DNA of 56,201 nucleotides from an uncultured Sutterella sp. (GTDB lineage Bacteria; Pseudomonadota; Gammaproteobacteria; Burkholderiales; Burkholderiaceae_F): positions 1 to 56,201 of the forward strand of contig CAJLGW010000003.1 of the NCBI GenBank assembly GCA_905206345.1, in the 5' to 3' direction. The translations under genes and the position numbers were made by a program. Shown here one piece after another: positions 7,603-15,996 of this stretch. Every line of letters starts with the position of its first letter. The first letter of the stretch is position 1. The notes under the pieces are model-generated. The model searched no databases and was not told the origin of the DNA. It was given only the letters and a program-made list of their open reading frames with translations.

Positions 7603-8136
7603 ATGTCGCGAATCGCTAAGAACCCGGTGATCATTGCTAAGGGCGTCGAATGCAAGTTGACGGCTGACACGATCACGATGAAGGGTCCGAAGGGCGAATT
7701 GAGCTTGAAGCTCAACGCCTTGGTGGCTATCAAGCAAGACGGTGATCATTTGCACTTTGAAGCTGTTGACAGCAGCCGCGAAGCTAACGCTGCTTCCGGC
7801 ACGATGCGTGCATTGATCAACGACATGAACGTGGGTGTCAGCGTTGGCTTCGAAAAGAAGTTGACTTTGATTGGCGTGGGCTTCCGTGCTCAAGCCAGTG
7901 GTGACACGTTGAATTTGTCGCTTGGCTTCTCTCATCCTGTCGTGCACAAGATGCCGGCTGGTGTGAAGGCTGAAACCCCGAGTCAAACGGAAATCGTGAT
8001 CAAGGGCGCTGACAAGCAAAAAGTGGGTCAAACCGCTGCTGTCATTCGTGGCTATCGTCCGCCGGAACCCTATAAGGGCAAGGGCGTTCGTTATGCTGAC
8101 GAACACGTCGTGATCAAGGAAACGAAGAAGAAGTAA
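7603..8136 (+). CDS. rplF: 50S ribosomal protein L6
   Basis: A 177-residue L6 made of two repeated folds, near the GTPase-associated centre. It opens MSRIAKNPV and has the C-terminal RPPEPYKGKGVRY motif, the best-conserved part of L6. It lies between rpsH and rplR as expected. Confidence 0.98.
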   Translation: MSRIAKNPVIIAKGVECKLTADTITMKGPKGELSLKLNALVAIKQDGDHLHFEAVDSSREANAASGTMRALINDMNVGVSVGFEKKLTLIGVGFRAQASGDTLNLSLGFSHPVVHKMPAGVKAETPSQTEIVIKGADKQKVGQTAAVIRGYRPPEPYKGKGVRYADEHVVIKETKKK

Positions 8137-8153
8137 TCGGGGCGGAGACTGAA

Positions 8154-8522
8154 ATGATCAATAAGAAAGAAAGTCGTCTGCGTCGTGCACGTGCTACGCG
8201 TGCTCGTATTAAGATGCAAAAGATGGACCGCTTGACGGTTTATCGTACGAACTTGCACATCTACGCCAGCATTATCAGCGCTGACGGTGGTCGCGTCTTG
8301 GTTTCGGCCTCGACTGTTGAACCCGAAGTTCGCGCTCAATTGGCAAACGAACAAGGTCGTGGTGGCAACATTAATGCCGCTAAGTTGATTGGTACGCGTT
8401 TGGCTGAAAAGGCTAAGGCCGCCGGCATTGAAACGTGTGCATTTGACCGTTCTGGTTACCGTTTTCATGGCCGCATCGCTGCGTTGGCTCAAGCCGCGCG
8501 TGAAGCTGGCTTGAAGTTCTAA
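8154..8522 (+). CDS. rplR: 50S ribosomal protein L18
   Basis: A 122-residue L18 that binds 5S rRNA. The segments RLTVYRTNLHIYASII and FDRSGYRFHGRIAALA are typical, with a basic N-terminus (RLRRARATRAR) that is disordered in relatives. It is followed by rpsE after 9 bp. Confidence 0.97.
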   Translation: MINKKESRLRRARATRARIKMQKMDRLTVYRTNLHIYASIISADGGRVLVSASTVEPEVRAQLANEQGRGGNINAAKLIGTRLAEKAKAAGIETCAFDRSGYRFHGRIAALAQAAREAGLKF

Positions 8523-8531
8523 GAGGGACTT

Positions 8532-9053
8532 ATGGCTAAGGCTCAAGGAAAGAATGCGGCTGTCGACGCTATCGACGACGGCATGCGTGAAAATATGATT
8601 GCGGTTAACCGCGTTACCAAGGTTGTTAAGGGTGGCCGCATTATGGCTTTTGCCGCTCTTACGGTGGTTGGTGACGGCGACGGCCGCATTGGCATGGGTA
8701 CGGGTAAGAGCCGTGAAGTTCCGGCTGCTGTTCAAAAGGCAATGGAACGTGCTCGTCACAGCATGGAAAAGATTCCGCTCAACAACGGAACGATTTACCA
8801 CGCTGTTGAAGGTCACCACGGTGCTGCTCGCGTGATGTTGCTTCCGGCTTCGGAAGGTACCGGTATCATCGCTGGTGGTCCGATGCGTGCTGTGTTTGAC
8901 GCAATGGGCGTTCGCAATATCGTGGCTAAGGCTCACGGTTCTACGAATCCCTACAACATGGTTCGTGCAACGTTGAACGCCCTCGAATCCCTTCGTTCTC
9001 CGGCTGAAATTGCTGCTAAGCGCGGTAAGACGGTCGAAGAAATTTTGGGTTAA
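8532..9053 (+). CDS. rpsE: 30S ribosomal protein S5
   Basis: A 173-residue S5 with the dsRBD-like segment VVKGGRIMAFAALTVVGDGDG and the GTGIIAGGPMRAV segment. S5 forms part of the mRNA entry site and decoding fidelity network. Length and order are normal. Confidence 0.98.
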   Translation: MAKAQGKNAAVDAIDDGMRENMIAVNRVTKVVKGGRIMAFAALTVVGDGDGRIGMGTGKSREVPAAVQKAMERARHSMEKIPLNNGTIYHAVEGHHGAARVMLLPASEGTGIIAGGPMRAVFDAMGVRNIVAKAHGSTNPYNMVRATLNALESLRSPAEIAAKRGKTVEEILG

Positions 9054-9071
9054 TCCCGGGAGAGTATCGAG

Positions 9072-9251
9072 ATGGCAAAGAAGACCATTAAAGTTACGTT
9101 GGTGAAGAGCCCGATCGGCACGAAAGCTGATCACCGCGCTACGTTGCGTGGCTTAGGCTTGTCCAAGATCAATCAAACGCGTGAACTCGAAGACACGCCG
9201 GCCGTTCGTGGCATGATCACCAAGGTTGCGTACTTAGTGCGTGCCGAGTAA
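9072..9251 (+). CDS. rpmD: 50S ribosomal protein L30
   Basis: A short 59-residue gene starting MAKKTIKVTLVKSPIG and containing the L30 hallmark LRGLGLSKINQTRE. It fills the space between rpsE and rplO with its own AGAG-type ribosome binding site. L30 is missing in some bacteria but usual in betaproteobacteria. It ends VAYLVRAE, then TAA. Confidence 0.96.
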   Translation: MAKKTIKVTLVKSPIGTKADHRATLRGLGLSKINQTRELEDTPAVRGMITKVAYLVRAE

Positions 9252-9260
9252 TAGGGGTAG

Positions 9261-9698
9261 ATGATGCAATTAAATACTTTGCAACCTGCAGAGGGTTCTA
9301 AGAGCGCTCGTCACCGCGTCGGTCGCGGTGTTGGTTCCGGCTGGGGTAAGACCGCAGGCCGTGGCCACAAGGGCCAAAAGTCTCGCGCTGGTGGTTTCCA
9401 CAAGGTTGGTTTCGAAGGCGGTCAAATGCCGCTCCATCGTCGCCTTCCGAAGCGCGGCTTCACGTCTTTGACGCGTCGCTTCTGTGAAGCAGTTCGTTTG
9501 AACGAACTCCAAGGCTTGTCTGTGGAAGAAATCGATTTGGACGTTTTAAAGAGCGCCAATATCGTCTCTCCGCTCGCTATGTCCGCTCGCGTGATTCTTT
9601 CGGGTGAAATCTCCCGCAAGATCGTGTTGCGTGGTGTGCGTGCTACCAAGGGTGCCAAGGCTGCTATCGAAGCCGCCGGTGGCTCTGTGGAAGAGTAA
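9261..9698 (+). CDS. rplO: 50S ribosomal protein L15
   Basis: A 145-residue L15, a late assembly protein that contacts 23S domain II. The glycine-rich N-terminal part (RVGRGVGSGWGKTAGRGHKG) and GGQMPLHRRLPKRGF are diagnostic. It starts at ATG 9261 or 9264 and is followed by secY after 22 bp, with AGGAGG. Confidence 0.97.
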   Translation: MMQLNTLQPAEGSKSARHRVGRGVGSGWGKTAGRGHKGQKSRAGGFHKVGFEGGQMPLHRRLPKRGFTSLTRRFCEAVRLNELQGLSVEEIDLDVLKSANIVSPLAMSARVILSGEISRKIVLRGVRATKGAKAAIEAAGGSVEE

Positions 9699-9720
9699 TT
9701 AGCGTATTAGGAGGAACAAC

Positions 9721-11049
9721 GTGGCGACTAGCCCTAGTTCCAACCAAGCAAGCGGCAGTAAGTACGGCGACCTTAAACGTCGCATTATCTTCCTGTTGCT
9801 TGCCCTAGTCGTATACCGCATCGGCGCTCATGTGCCGGTGCCCGGTATCGACCCCGAGATGTTGACCAAGCTCTTTAACGAGCAACAAGGTGGCATCCTC
9901 GGTCTTTTTAATATGTTCTCTGGGGGCGCTTTATCGCGCTTCTCAGTGTTTGCGTTAGGGATCATGCCGTACATCTCTGCATCCATTATTATGCAGATGT
10001 TGTCCTACGTGCTTCCTTCGCTTGAAAGCTTGCGTAAAGAAGGCGAAGCTGGACGTCGTAAGATCACTCAATACACGCGCTACGGCACGTTGGCATTGGG
10101 CGTTTTCCAAGCGTTCGGTATCGCTGTCGCACTCGAAAGCCAACCTGGCCTCGTTTTGAATCCTGGTTTTATGTTCCAATTCACGACGATCGTCTCTTTG
10201 GTGACGGGTACGATGTTCTTAATGTGGCTCGGTGAACAAATCACCGAACGCGGTTTGGGTAACGGTATCTCGATTATCATTTTCGCCGGTATCGTTGCGG
10301 GTTTGCCTGCTGCTGTCTCTGGTTTATTCCAATTGGTCAGCTCCGGTGCTATCAGCCCCTTATCTGCCATTTTCGTGATCGCCATTGTCGCTGTCGTTAC
10401 GGCCTTCGTGGTCTTTATCGAACGCGGTCAACGTCGTATCACTGTGAACTATGCTAAGCGTCAAGTTGGTAACCGCTTCTACGGTGGTCAAACCTCTTAC
10501 TTGCCGCTCAAGATGAACATGTCGGGTGTTATTCCTCCGATTTTTGCTTCATCCTTGATTTTGTTCCCGGCTACGTTAGCCGGCTGGTTCACCTCGGGTG
10601 ACTCAACCCGTTGGATCCGTGACTTGGCAGCTGCCTTGTCTCCGGGTCAACCGCTTTACACGTTGCTTTATGCTGCGTTGATTGTGTTCTTTGCTTACTT
10701 CTATACGGCATTGGTTTTCAATCCGAAGGAAACGGCAGAGAACTTGAAAAAGAGTGGTGCGTTCGTCCCTGGAATTCGCCCCGGTGAACAAACGTCTCGC
10801 TACATCGATAAGGTGTTATTGCGTTTGACGCTTGGCGGTGCGATTTACTTGACGTTCGTTTGTTTGGTTCCTGAATTTTTGAATATTCGTTTCAATGTCC
10901 CGTTCTATTTTGGCGGTACGTCATTATTGATCGTGGTTGTTGTGACGATGGACTTCATGAGCCAAGTGCAAGCGTACATGATGTCGCAACAATATGAGAA
11001 TTTGCTCAAGAAGACTAACTTCAAGGGCTTTGGTCCGACGGGTATTTAA
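9721..11049 (+). CDS. secY: Protein translocase subunit SecY
   Basis: A 442-residue inner-membrane protein with about ten hydrophobic segments, forming the pore of the Sec translocon. The plug region with GILGLFNMFSGGALSRFSVFALGIMP-type sequence lies near residues 60-85, and the cytoplasmic loop RRITVNYAKRQVG near 235-250. It starts with GTG 9721 after AGGAGG. As the last gene of the spc unit it is followed by two hairpins. Confidence 0.98.
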   Translation: MATSPSSNQASGSKYGDLKRRIIFLLLALVVYRIGAHVPVPGIDPEMLTKLFNEQQGGILGLFNMFSGGALSRFSVFALGIMPYISASIIMQMLSYVLPSLESLRKEGEAGRRKITQYTRYGTLALGVFQAFGIAVALESQPGLVLNPGFMFQFTTIVSLVTGTMFLMWLGEQITERGLGNGISIIIFAGIVAGLPAAVSGLFQLVSSGAISPLSAIFVIAIVAVVTAFVVFIERGQRRITVNYAKRQVGNRFYGGQTSYLPLKMNMSGVIPPIFASSLILFPATLAGWFTSGDSTRWIRDLAAALSPGQPLYTLLYAALIVFFAYFYTALVFNPKETAENLKKSGAFVPGIRPGEQTSRYIDKVLLRLTLGGAIYLTFVCLVPEFLNIRFNVPFYFGGTSLLIVVVVTMDFMSQVQAYMMSQQYENLLKKTNFKGFGPTGI

Positions 11050-11072
11050 TCCGTTAGATTGAAAAACAAATC

Positions 11073-11150
11073 GTCCTCTTGAGGCCATACTTCAGGCCTC
11101 AAGGACACGCAAAAGTGTGAATGTGGAGATTCTCCACTTCACATTTTTGT
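11073..11150 (+). terminator. Double hairpin after secY with terminator
   Basis: The first hairpin pairs TTGAGGCC with GGCCTCAA (11073-11106). The second pairs TGTGAA-GTGGAGA with CTCCAC-TTCACA and runs into TTTTT (11114-11150), a good intrinsic terminator. It should end most spc transcripts, so rpmJ and the alpha genes depend on the promoter that follows. Confidence 0.8.
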
Positions 11151-11192
11151 CTCGGTTTTGTGTTCAATGATGCACTACGTTGTTGGAAAAAC

Positions 11193-11221
11193 TTGCCGAG
11201 TCGGGAAAAAGGGTGTACTAT
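11193..11221 (+). promoter_or_regulatory. alpha operon promoter before rpmJ
   Basis: TTGCCG at 11193-11198 and TACTAT at 11216-11221 are spaced 17 bp apart. Between the start and rpmJ lie two small hairpins, CTGTC/GACAG (11231-11245) and CCGTG/CACGG (about 11252-11266), the second just before the ribosome binding site GGAG. infA, which usually sits here in betaproteobacteria, is absent. Confidence 0.6.
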
Positions 11222-11279
11222 CCTGAACTTCCTGTCGTGTGGACAGCATAATCCGTGACTAACACGGTTGGAGAAAACA

Positions 11280-11393
11280 ATGAAGGTTAACGCTTCGGTC
11301 AAAAAAATGTGCCGCAAGTGCAAGATCATTAAGCGCAAGGGCGTTGTTCGTGTGATCTGTACTGATCCGCGTCACAAACAGCGTCAAGGCTAA
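11280..11393 (+). CDS. rpmJ: 50S ribosomal protein L36
   Basis: A 37-residue protein, MKVNASVKKMCRKCKIIKR and onward, with the zinc ligands Cys11, Cys14, Cys27 and His32 of the zinc-binding L36 form. It binds 23S rRNA near the L7/L12 stalk base. It starts the alpha unit, 11 bp before rpsM, with GGAG 8 nt before the ATG. Confidence 0.97.
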   Translation: MKVNASVKKMCRKCKIIKRKGVVRVICTDPRHKQRQG

Positions 11394-11404
11394 AGAGGTA
11401 AAAG

Positions 11405-11770
11405 ATGGCTCGTATTGCCGGTATTAATATTCCGCCGAACCAACACGCCGAAATCGGTTTGACTGCCATTTATGGCATCGGCCGTTCTCGTGCTCGCGAT
11501 ATTCTCGCTGAAGTTGGCGTGGAATACACCAAGAAAATTAAAGATCTCACCGACGCCGAACTCGAACGAATTCGTGATGCGATCGCTAAGTACACCGTTG
11601 AAGGTGACTTGCGTCGTGAAGTTCAACTCTCGATTAAGCGCCTTATCGACTTAGGCACTTATCGTGGTATGCGTCATCGTCGCGGCTTGCCCGTCCGTGG
11701 TCAACGTACTCGTACGAATGCTCGTACGCGTAAGGGCCCGAAGAAGGCTGGCGTCGCACTTAAGAAGTAA
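11405..11770 (+). CDS. rpsM: 30S ribosomal protein S13
   Basis: A 121-residue S13 of the 30S head, contacting P-site tRNA and S19. The start MARIAGINIPPNQHAEIGLT and the basic tail GLPVRGQRTRTNARTRKGP are typical. It is followed by rpsK after 12 bp. Confidence 0.98.
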   Translation: MARIAGINIPPNQHAEIGLTAIYGIGRSRARDILAEVGVEYTKKIKDLTDAELERIRDAIAKYTVEGDLRREVQLSIKRLIDLGTYRGMRHRRGLPVRGQRTRTNARTRKGPKKAGVALKK

Positions 11771-11782
11771 TAAAGGATAACA

Positions 11783-12196
11783 ATGGCTGGCAAATCTCCT
11801 AGCAGTCAGCAAGTTGCTCAGCAACGTGCTCGCAAGAAGGTGAAGAAGGTCGTTACGGAAGGTATCGCGCACGTTCACGCTTCCTTCAATAACACGATCA
11901 TCACGATCACCGATCGCCAAGGCAACGCTATCGCTGCGTCGTCTTCTGGCGCCCAAGGTTTCAAGGGCTCTCGTAAGTCCACGCCGTTCGCCGCGCAAGT
12001 CGCCGCCGAACAAGCTGGTCGTCAAGCTCTCGAATATGGTTTAAAGAATGTCGAAGTTCGCATCATGGGTCCCGGCCCTGGCCGTGAATCTAGTGTGCGT
12101 GCGCTCAATGCGCTTGGCATTCGTGTGACGTCGATTCAAGATGTGACCCCCGTTCCTCACAACGGTGTGCGTCCGTCCAAGCGTCGTCGCGTCTAA
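11783..12196 (+). CDS. rpsK: 30S ribosomal protein S11
   Basis: A 137-residue S11 of the 30S platform near the E site. The segments HVHASFNNTIITITDRQGN and the C-terminal VTPVPHNGVRPSKRRRV are diagnostic. The N-terminal 15 residues are Gln/Ser-rich, as in other betaproteobacteria. Confidence 0.98.
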   Translation: MAGKSPSSQQVAQQRARKKVKKVVTEGIAHVHASFNNTIITITDRQGNAIAASSSGAQGFKGSRKSTPFAAQVAAEQAGRQALEYGLKNVEVRIMGPGPGRESSVRALNALGIRVTSIQDVTPVPHNGVRPSKRRRV

Positions 12197-12209
12197 TTTT
12201 TTCTAATCC

Positions 12210-12275
12210 CGCGTCCGCCTATGAGGATAGGCAGACTGAATGTGACTCGTTCACAGGATAAGAGAGGCATATTAA
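12210..12275 (+). promoter_or_regulatory. Short structured leader before rpsD
   Basis: Two hairpins lie in the 79-bp gap between rpsK and rpsD: GCCTAT-GAGG-ATAGGC (12217-12232) and TGTGA-CTCGT-TCACA (12241-12255), just upstream of the ribosome binding site GAGAGG. S4 represses its own operon in several bacteria, so this is a candidate S4 site. That role is inference from position alone. Confidence 0.35.
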
Positions 12276-12911
12276 ATGGCACGATATACCGGTCCCAAAC
12301 TCAAGCTCGCGCGCCGCGAGGGTTGTGACCTTAATTTGAAGAGCGCGCGTCGCTCCTTGGCCAGCAAAGTTGGCAAGGGTACCGACACGATCACCAAACC
12401 GGGCCAGCACGGTAAGACTTCCGGTGCTCGTCAGTCGGACTACGCTAACCAATTGCGCGAAAAGCAAAAGGTTAAGCGCATTTATGGCGTTCTCGAACGT
12501 CAATTCCGTCGTTACTTCGCCGAAGCTGAACGCATGAAGGGCAACACGGGCGAATTGCTCCTTGCTTTGCTCGAAAGCCGTTTGGACAACGTTGTTTACC
12601 GCATGGGTTTTGGTTCTACCCGTGCTGAAGCTCGCCAATTGGTGAGCCACTGCGCCATTTTGGTTAACGGTAATAAGGTCAATATTCCTTCCTACCGTGT
12701 CAAGGCCGGTGATGTTATCTCCATTCGAGAAAAGTCCCAAAAGCAAGCTCGTATTTCTGAGTCTTTGGAACTTGCCGCTCAAATCGGTTTCCCGGCTTGG
12801 GTTTCTGTTGACGCTAAGAAGTTTGAAGGCGTCTTCAAGGCTGTTCCGGCCCGCGATGAAATCGCTCAAGACATCAACGAGTCTTTGGTTATCGAACTTT
12901 ACTCTCGTTAA
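12276..12911 (+). CDS. rpsD: 30S ribosomal protein S4
   Basis: A 211-residue S4, a primary 16S rRNA binder and accuracy protein. It has an S4 domain near residues 97-160 (SRLDNVVYRMGFGSTRAEARQLV). The N-terminus has GCDL but lacks the four-cysteine zinc site of some S4 proteins. A terminator-like hairpin follows the stop. Confidence 0.98.
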   Translation: MARYTGPKLKLARREGCDLNLKSARRSLASKVGKGTDTITKPGQHGKTSGARQSDYANQLREKQKVKRIYGVLERQFRRYFAEAERMKGNTGELLLALLESRLDNVVYRMGFGSTRAEARQLVSHCAILVNGNKVNIPSYRVKAGDVISIREKSQKQARISESLELAAQIGFPAWVSVDAKKFEGVFKAVPARDEIAQDINESLVIELYSR

Positions 12912-12923
12912 TCGGGTTGATGA

Positions 12924-12968
12924 AAGCGATTCGTGTAGTGCGCGAATCGCTTTTAATCCTGATACAAT
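12924..12968 (+). promoter_or_regulatory. rpsD terminator hairpin and rpoA extended -10 promoter
   Basis: AAGCGATTCG (12924-12933) pairs with CGAATCGCTT (12943-12952), followed by a short T run, which looks like a terminator or attenuator after rpsD. Immediately after it TGATACAAT gives an extended -10 (TACAAT at 12963-12968) with no good -35. A second inverted repeat (TGCGATCGGT with ACCGGTCGCA, one mismatch) follows in the rpoA leader. This would let rpoA be expressed separately. Confidence 0.5.
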
Positions 12969-13085
12969 CTCAGTGCGATCGGTCCGTTTTGGGGCACCGG
13001 TCGCATTGTTTCCTTTAAGCCCCAGACCATCCATCAGCCTTATCGGTGTAACGAGCCGAGGGTATTGAAAGGACAGTCACAAAAA

Positions 13086-14090
13086 ATGGCCAACACCACC
13101 TTGTTGAAGCCGACCACCATCGAAGCTGTGGTCGATGAAAATAATCCCAATCTCGCTGTTGTTACGCTCGAACCGTTTGAACGCGGTTACGGTCATACGT
13201 TAGGCAATGCTTTGCGTCGCATTTTGCTCGCCAGCATGGTCGGCTATGCTCCCACTGAAGCTCAAATCAGCGGCGTTGTACATGAATACTCTCAAATCGA
13301 TGGCGTTTTAGAAGACGTTGTTGACATTCTTTTGAATTTGAAGGGCGTTGTCTTCAAGCTTGAAGGCCGTGATGAAGTCACGTTGACGTTGCATAAGAAT
13401 TCTGAAGGTGTTGTGACGGCTGCCGACTTCGATTTGCCGCATGACGTGACCATTGTTAACCCGGATCACGTGATTGCTCACTTGGCTGTCAACGGTAAGC
13501 TTGACATGCAAATTAAGGTTGAAAAGGGCCGCGGTTATCAAACCGGTGATATGCGCGCTTTCCGTGACGACTACTCCAAGACCACGATCGGTCGTATCAT
13601 CATGGATGCTTCCTTTAGCCCGATCCGCCGCGTGGCCTACGAAGTTAGCGCTGCTCGTGTGGCTCAACGTACCGACCTCGATAAGTTGGTGATGACGATC
13701 GAAACCAACGGTGCTATCGATCCGGAACAAGCTTTGCGTGAATCCGTTCACATCCTCCAAGACCAATTGAGCGTCTTTGGCTCCATCAAGAGCGAACAAG
13801 CTGGTAAGAGCCCGGTTGAAGAAGATGTCAACAATCCGCCGCCGCTCGATCCGATCCTCATGCGTCCGGTTGACGACCTCGAATTGACGGTCCGTTCTGC
13901 CAACTGCTTGAAGGGTGAACAAGTCTTCTACATCGGCGACTTGATTCAACGTACGGAAAACGAATTGCTCAAGACTCCGAACCTCGGCCGTAAGTCCTTG
14001 AACGAAATCAAGGAAGTTTTGGCTGCTCACGGTTTGACCTTGGGTATGAAGTTGGAAAACTGGCCGCCTGCCGGTTTGGACCAACACTAA
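13086..14090 (+). CDS. rpoA: RNA polymerase alpha subunit
   Basis: A 334-residue alpha subunit. The N-terminal dimerisation domain has FERGYGHTLGNALRRILL near residues 30-47, and the C-terminal domain (about 255-325) has TVRSANCLKGEQVFYIGDL and NLGRKSLNEIKEVL for DNA and activator contacts. I start at ATG 13086 because the downstream residues align with known N-termini; an in-frame TTG at 13065 is the alternative. It lies between rpsD and rplQ as usual. Confidence 0.97.
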   Translation: MANTTLLKPTTIEAVVDENNPNLAVVTLEPFERGYGHTLGNALRRILLASMVGYAPTEAQISGVVHEYSQIDGVLEDVVDILLNLKGVVFKLEGRDEVTLTLHKNSEGVVTAADFDLPHDVTIVNPDHVIAHLAVNGKLDMQIKVEKGRGYQTGDMRAFRDDYSKTTIGRIIMDASFSPIRRVAYEVSAARVAQRTDLDKLVMTIETNGAIDPEQALRESVHILQDQLSVFGSIKSEQAGKSPVEEDVNNPPPLDPILMRPVDDLELTVRSANCLKGEQVFYIGDLIQRTENELLKTPNLGRKSLNEIKEVLAAHGLTLGMKLENWPPAGLDQH

Positions 14091-14101
14091 TTTTTTAGCA
14101 C

Positions 14102-14138
14102 TTGCTAAATCGGGGACGAGAGGTTACAATCTCGTCCC
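14102..14138 (+). promoter_or_regulatory. rplQ promoter inside a hairpin
   Basis: TTGCTA at 14102-14107 and TACAAT at 14125-14130 are 17 bp apart. The -10 box lies in and beside the loop of a perfect 9-bp inverted repeat (GGGACGAGA at 14113-14121, TCTCGTCCC at 14130-14138), the same design as the rpsJ promoter. Downstream, GAGTC/CTGGC-type and GATTCTC/GAGAATC hairpins lie in the 113-bp rplQ leader. Confidence 0.6.
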
Positions 14139-14251
14139 TTGAGTCTCTCTGGCTCAGTTACCCGCCCGCCAGACTCAGTCTGGATAGAAGAAGATGGGAT
14201 AACGATTCTCTTTGAGAATCAATAGACTAACTATTTATAAGGAAATTAAAA

Positions 14252-14650
14252 ATGCGTCACCGTCATGGTTTACGTAAGTTAAATCGCACCAGCGCTCACC
14301 GTCTCGCTATGCTCCGCAACATGATGAACTCTTTGTTGCGTCACGAAGCTATTAAGACCACGTTACCCAAGGCCAAGGAATTGCGCCGTGTCGTCGAACC
14401 GATGATCACGTTGGGTAAGGAACCGACCGTTGCTAACAAGCGTTTGGCTTTTGCCCGTTTGCGCGATCGTGAAATGGTTACGAAGCTCTTTAACGAAATC
14501 GGCCCGCGCTTTGCAAACCGCAACGGCGGCTACACCCGTATTTTGAAGATGGGTTTCCGCGTTGGTGACAATGCTCCGATGGCTTACATGGAATTGGTCG
14601 AAAAGGCCGCTCCGGTTGCTGAAGAAGCCACGGAAGCCAAGGCTGAATAA
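14252..14650 (+). CDS. rplQ: 50S ribosomal protein L17
   Basis: A 132-residue L17 starting MRHRHGLRKLNRTSAHR, the conserved family start; it sits near the tunnel exit. Residues 1-118 are standard and the last 15 are Ala/Glu-rich. It is the last gene of the ribosomal block and is closed by a terminator. Confidence 0.98.
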   Translation: MRHRHGLRKLNRTSAHRLAMLRNMMNSLLRHEAIKTTLPKAKELRRVVEPMITLGKEPTVANKRLAFARLRDREMVTKLFNEIGPRFANRNGGYTRILKMGFRVGDNAPMAYMELVEKAAPVAEEATEAKAE

Positions 14651-14685
14651 TAGCGATTAACTTAAGCAGCAGCTTGAGTTTTTGC

Positions 14686-14719
14686 GAAAGGGAGAGTTCT
14701 TAGAACTTTCCCTTTTTTC
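14686..14719 (+). terminator. Terminator after rplQ
   Basis: AAAGGGA and AGTTCT pair with AGAACT and TCCCTTT, followed by TTTT. It ends the alpha operon about 40 bp after rplQ. Confidence 0.85.
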
Positions 14720-14839
14720 GTAAGTGCCATCAAAATCGCTTATATCGCATTTTTAGACTTTTGGTAATATCTATCCATTAAATTGTTAGAAAAAACGCTT
14801 GTGCGGCCTTTAAATGCTCTTTGAAGAAATAAACAAGAA

Positions 14840-15232
14840 ATGGCTGAATTAAATTCCGAACGAATCGATAAATGGCTTTGGGCCTCTCGCTTTTTCAAGA
14901 CTCGTAGTCTTGCGCAAGAAGCGATTGAATTGGGACGGGTGCGCGTCAATGGCGAGCGTGTAAAGCCCGCTAAAGAGGTGAAATTGTCCGATCGGCTCGA
15001 AATTCACCGAGGTGAAGACATATATGAAGTTCTCGTGGCAGGCTTTAATCTTCAACGAGGGCCAGCAGCAACAGCTCAGTTGATGTACATGGAAACAGAA
15101 GCCGGGCGTATGAGACGAGAGCAAAACGCACAGATGCGTAAGCTTGCTGTAGAACCCGCAATGGATCGTACGACTAAAGGTCGTCCCACTAAGCGTGAGG
15201 GCAGAGAGCTACGAAAGGTTCGTGGGTATTAG
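14840..15232 (+). CDS. hslR: S4-domain RNA-binding protein, heat shock protein 15
   Basis: A 130-residue protein with an S4 domain at about residues 9-70 (RIDKWLWASRFFKTRSLAQEAI, then GRVRVNGERVKPAKEV) and a basic tail. HslR (Hsp15) binds 50S subunits that carry a stalled nascent chain and helps recycle them. Length and the C-terminal RPTKREGRELRK pattern fit the family. It is a single-gene unit between two terminators. Confidence 0.92.
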   Translation: MAELNSERIDKWLWASRFFKTRSLAQEAIELGRVRVNGERVKPAKEVKLSDRLEIHRGEDIYEVLVAGFNLQRGPAATAQLMYMETEAGRMRREQNAQMRKLAVEPAMDRTTKGRPTKREGRELRKVRGY

Positions 15233-15246
15233 GAAGCCTTTACAAT

Positions 15247-15278
15247 AAAAAAGCATCGAGGTTTTCGATGCTTTTTTA
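15247..15278. terminator. Bidirectional terminator between hslR and engB
   Basis: AAAAAGCATCGA pairs with TCGATGCTTTTT. The A and T runs on either side let it serve both the forward hslR and the reverse engB gene. Confidence 0.88.
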
Positions 15279-15282
15279 ATCA

Positions 15283-15924
15283 TTACTCAACGTCTAAGAT
15301 TTCTTCGCGATTAATCCACTTCAAAAGTGTTTCTCGCAATTCATCCACGCCTTCACGCTTCAAACCGGAGAAAAGTTGCACCGTGACGTGAGGGCCCATT
15401 TGCTTTGCCACTTCGCGGGCTTGGCGAAGGGCATCTTTTTTGCCCTGATTATTGAGCTGATCGGCCTTATTGAGCAAAAAGTGCAATCGAACGGGGCGGG
15501 TGCTTAAAAAATCAATAACCCATTGGTCGGTCGGCATGAAAGGACGACGGGCATCCATAACGATGACAATGCCAGTGAGGTTACTTCTATCAGCCAAATA
15601 ACCACCGATGAGCTCAGACCACGTTTTACGCGTTTGTTCAGCTGCTTTAGCAAAGCCATAACCCGGTAAGTCCACGAGGTCAGCCACGTGCGTGCGTCCG
15701 CCTTCTTCGTTTTTCTTTGTCAACGAAAAGAAGTTAATAAGTTGCGTACGCCCCGGCGTCTTGGAAGCAAATGCCAAACGTCCTTGACGAGTTAAAACAT
15801 TAATGGTCGTTGATTTACCGGCGTTAGAGCGGCCTGCAAAGGCGATTTCTGGGACTTCCATGGTCGGGAGACCCGAGATTTGCGAAACCGATAAACGGAA
15901 ACGAGCGCTGTCGAATAAACTCAA
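15283..15924 (-). CDS. engB: Ribosome biogenesis GTP-binding protein EngB (YihA/YsxC)
   Basis: A 213-residue GTPase of the TrmE-Era-EngA-EngB class, required for late 50S assembly. G1 is GRSNAGKS (residues 31-38), G3 is DLPGYG (85-90) and G4 is NKAD (152-155). It is transcribed on its own. In betaproteobacteria it usually borders hemB or cytochrome c4 genes, which are not here. Confidence 0.96.
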   Translation of the reverse strand: MSLFDSARFRLSVSQISGLPTMEVPEIAFAGRSNAGKSTTINVLTRQGRLAFASKTPGRTQLINFFSLTKKNEEGGRTHVADLVDLPGYGFAKAAEQTRKTWSELIGGYLADRSNLTGIVIVMDARRPFMPTDQWVIDFLSTRPVRLHFLLNKADQLNNQGKKDALRQAREVAKQMGPHVTVQLFSGLKREGVDELRETLLKWINREEILDVE

Positions 15925-15996
15925 GGCAATTACCTCTTAAATTAATTTGAATCCAATGATCGAATTGCAATCTTACACGTAAGAAGGGGACATGTG

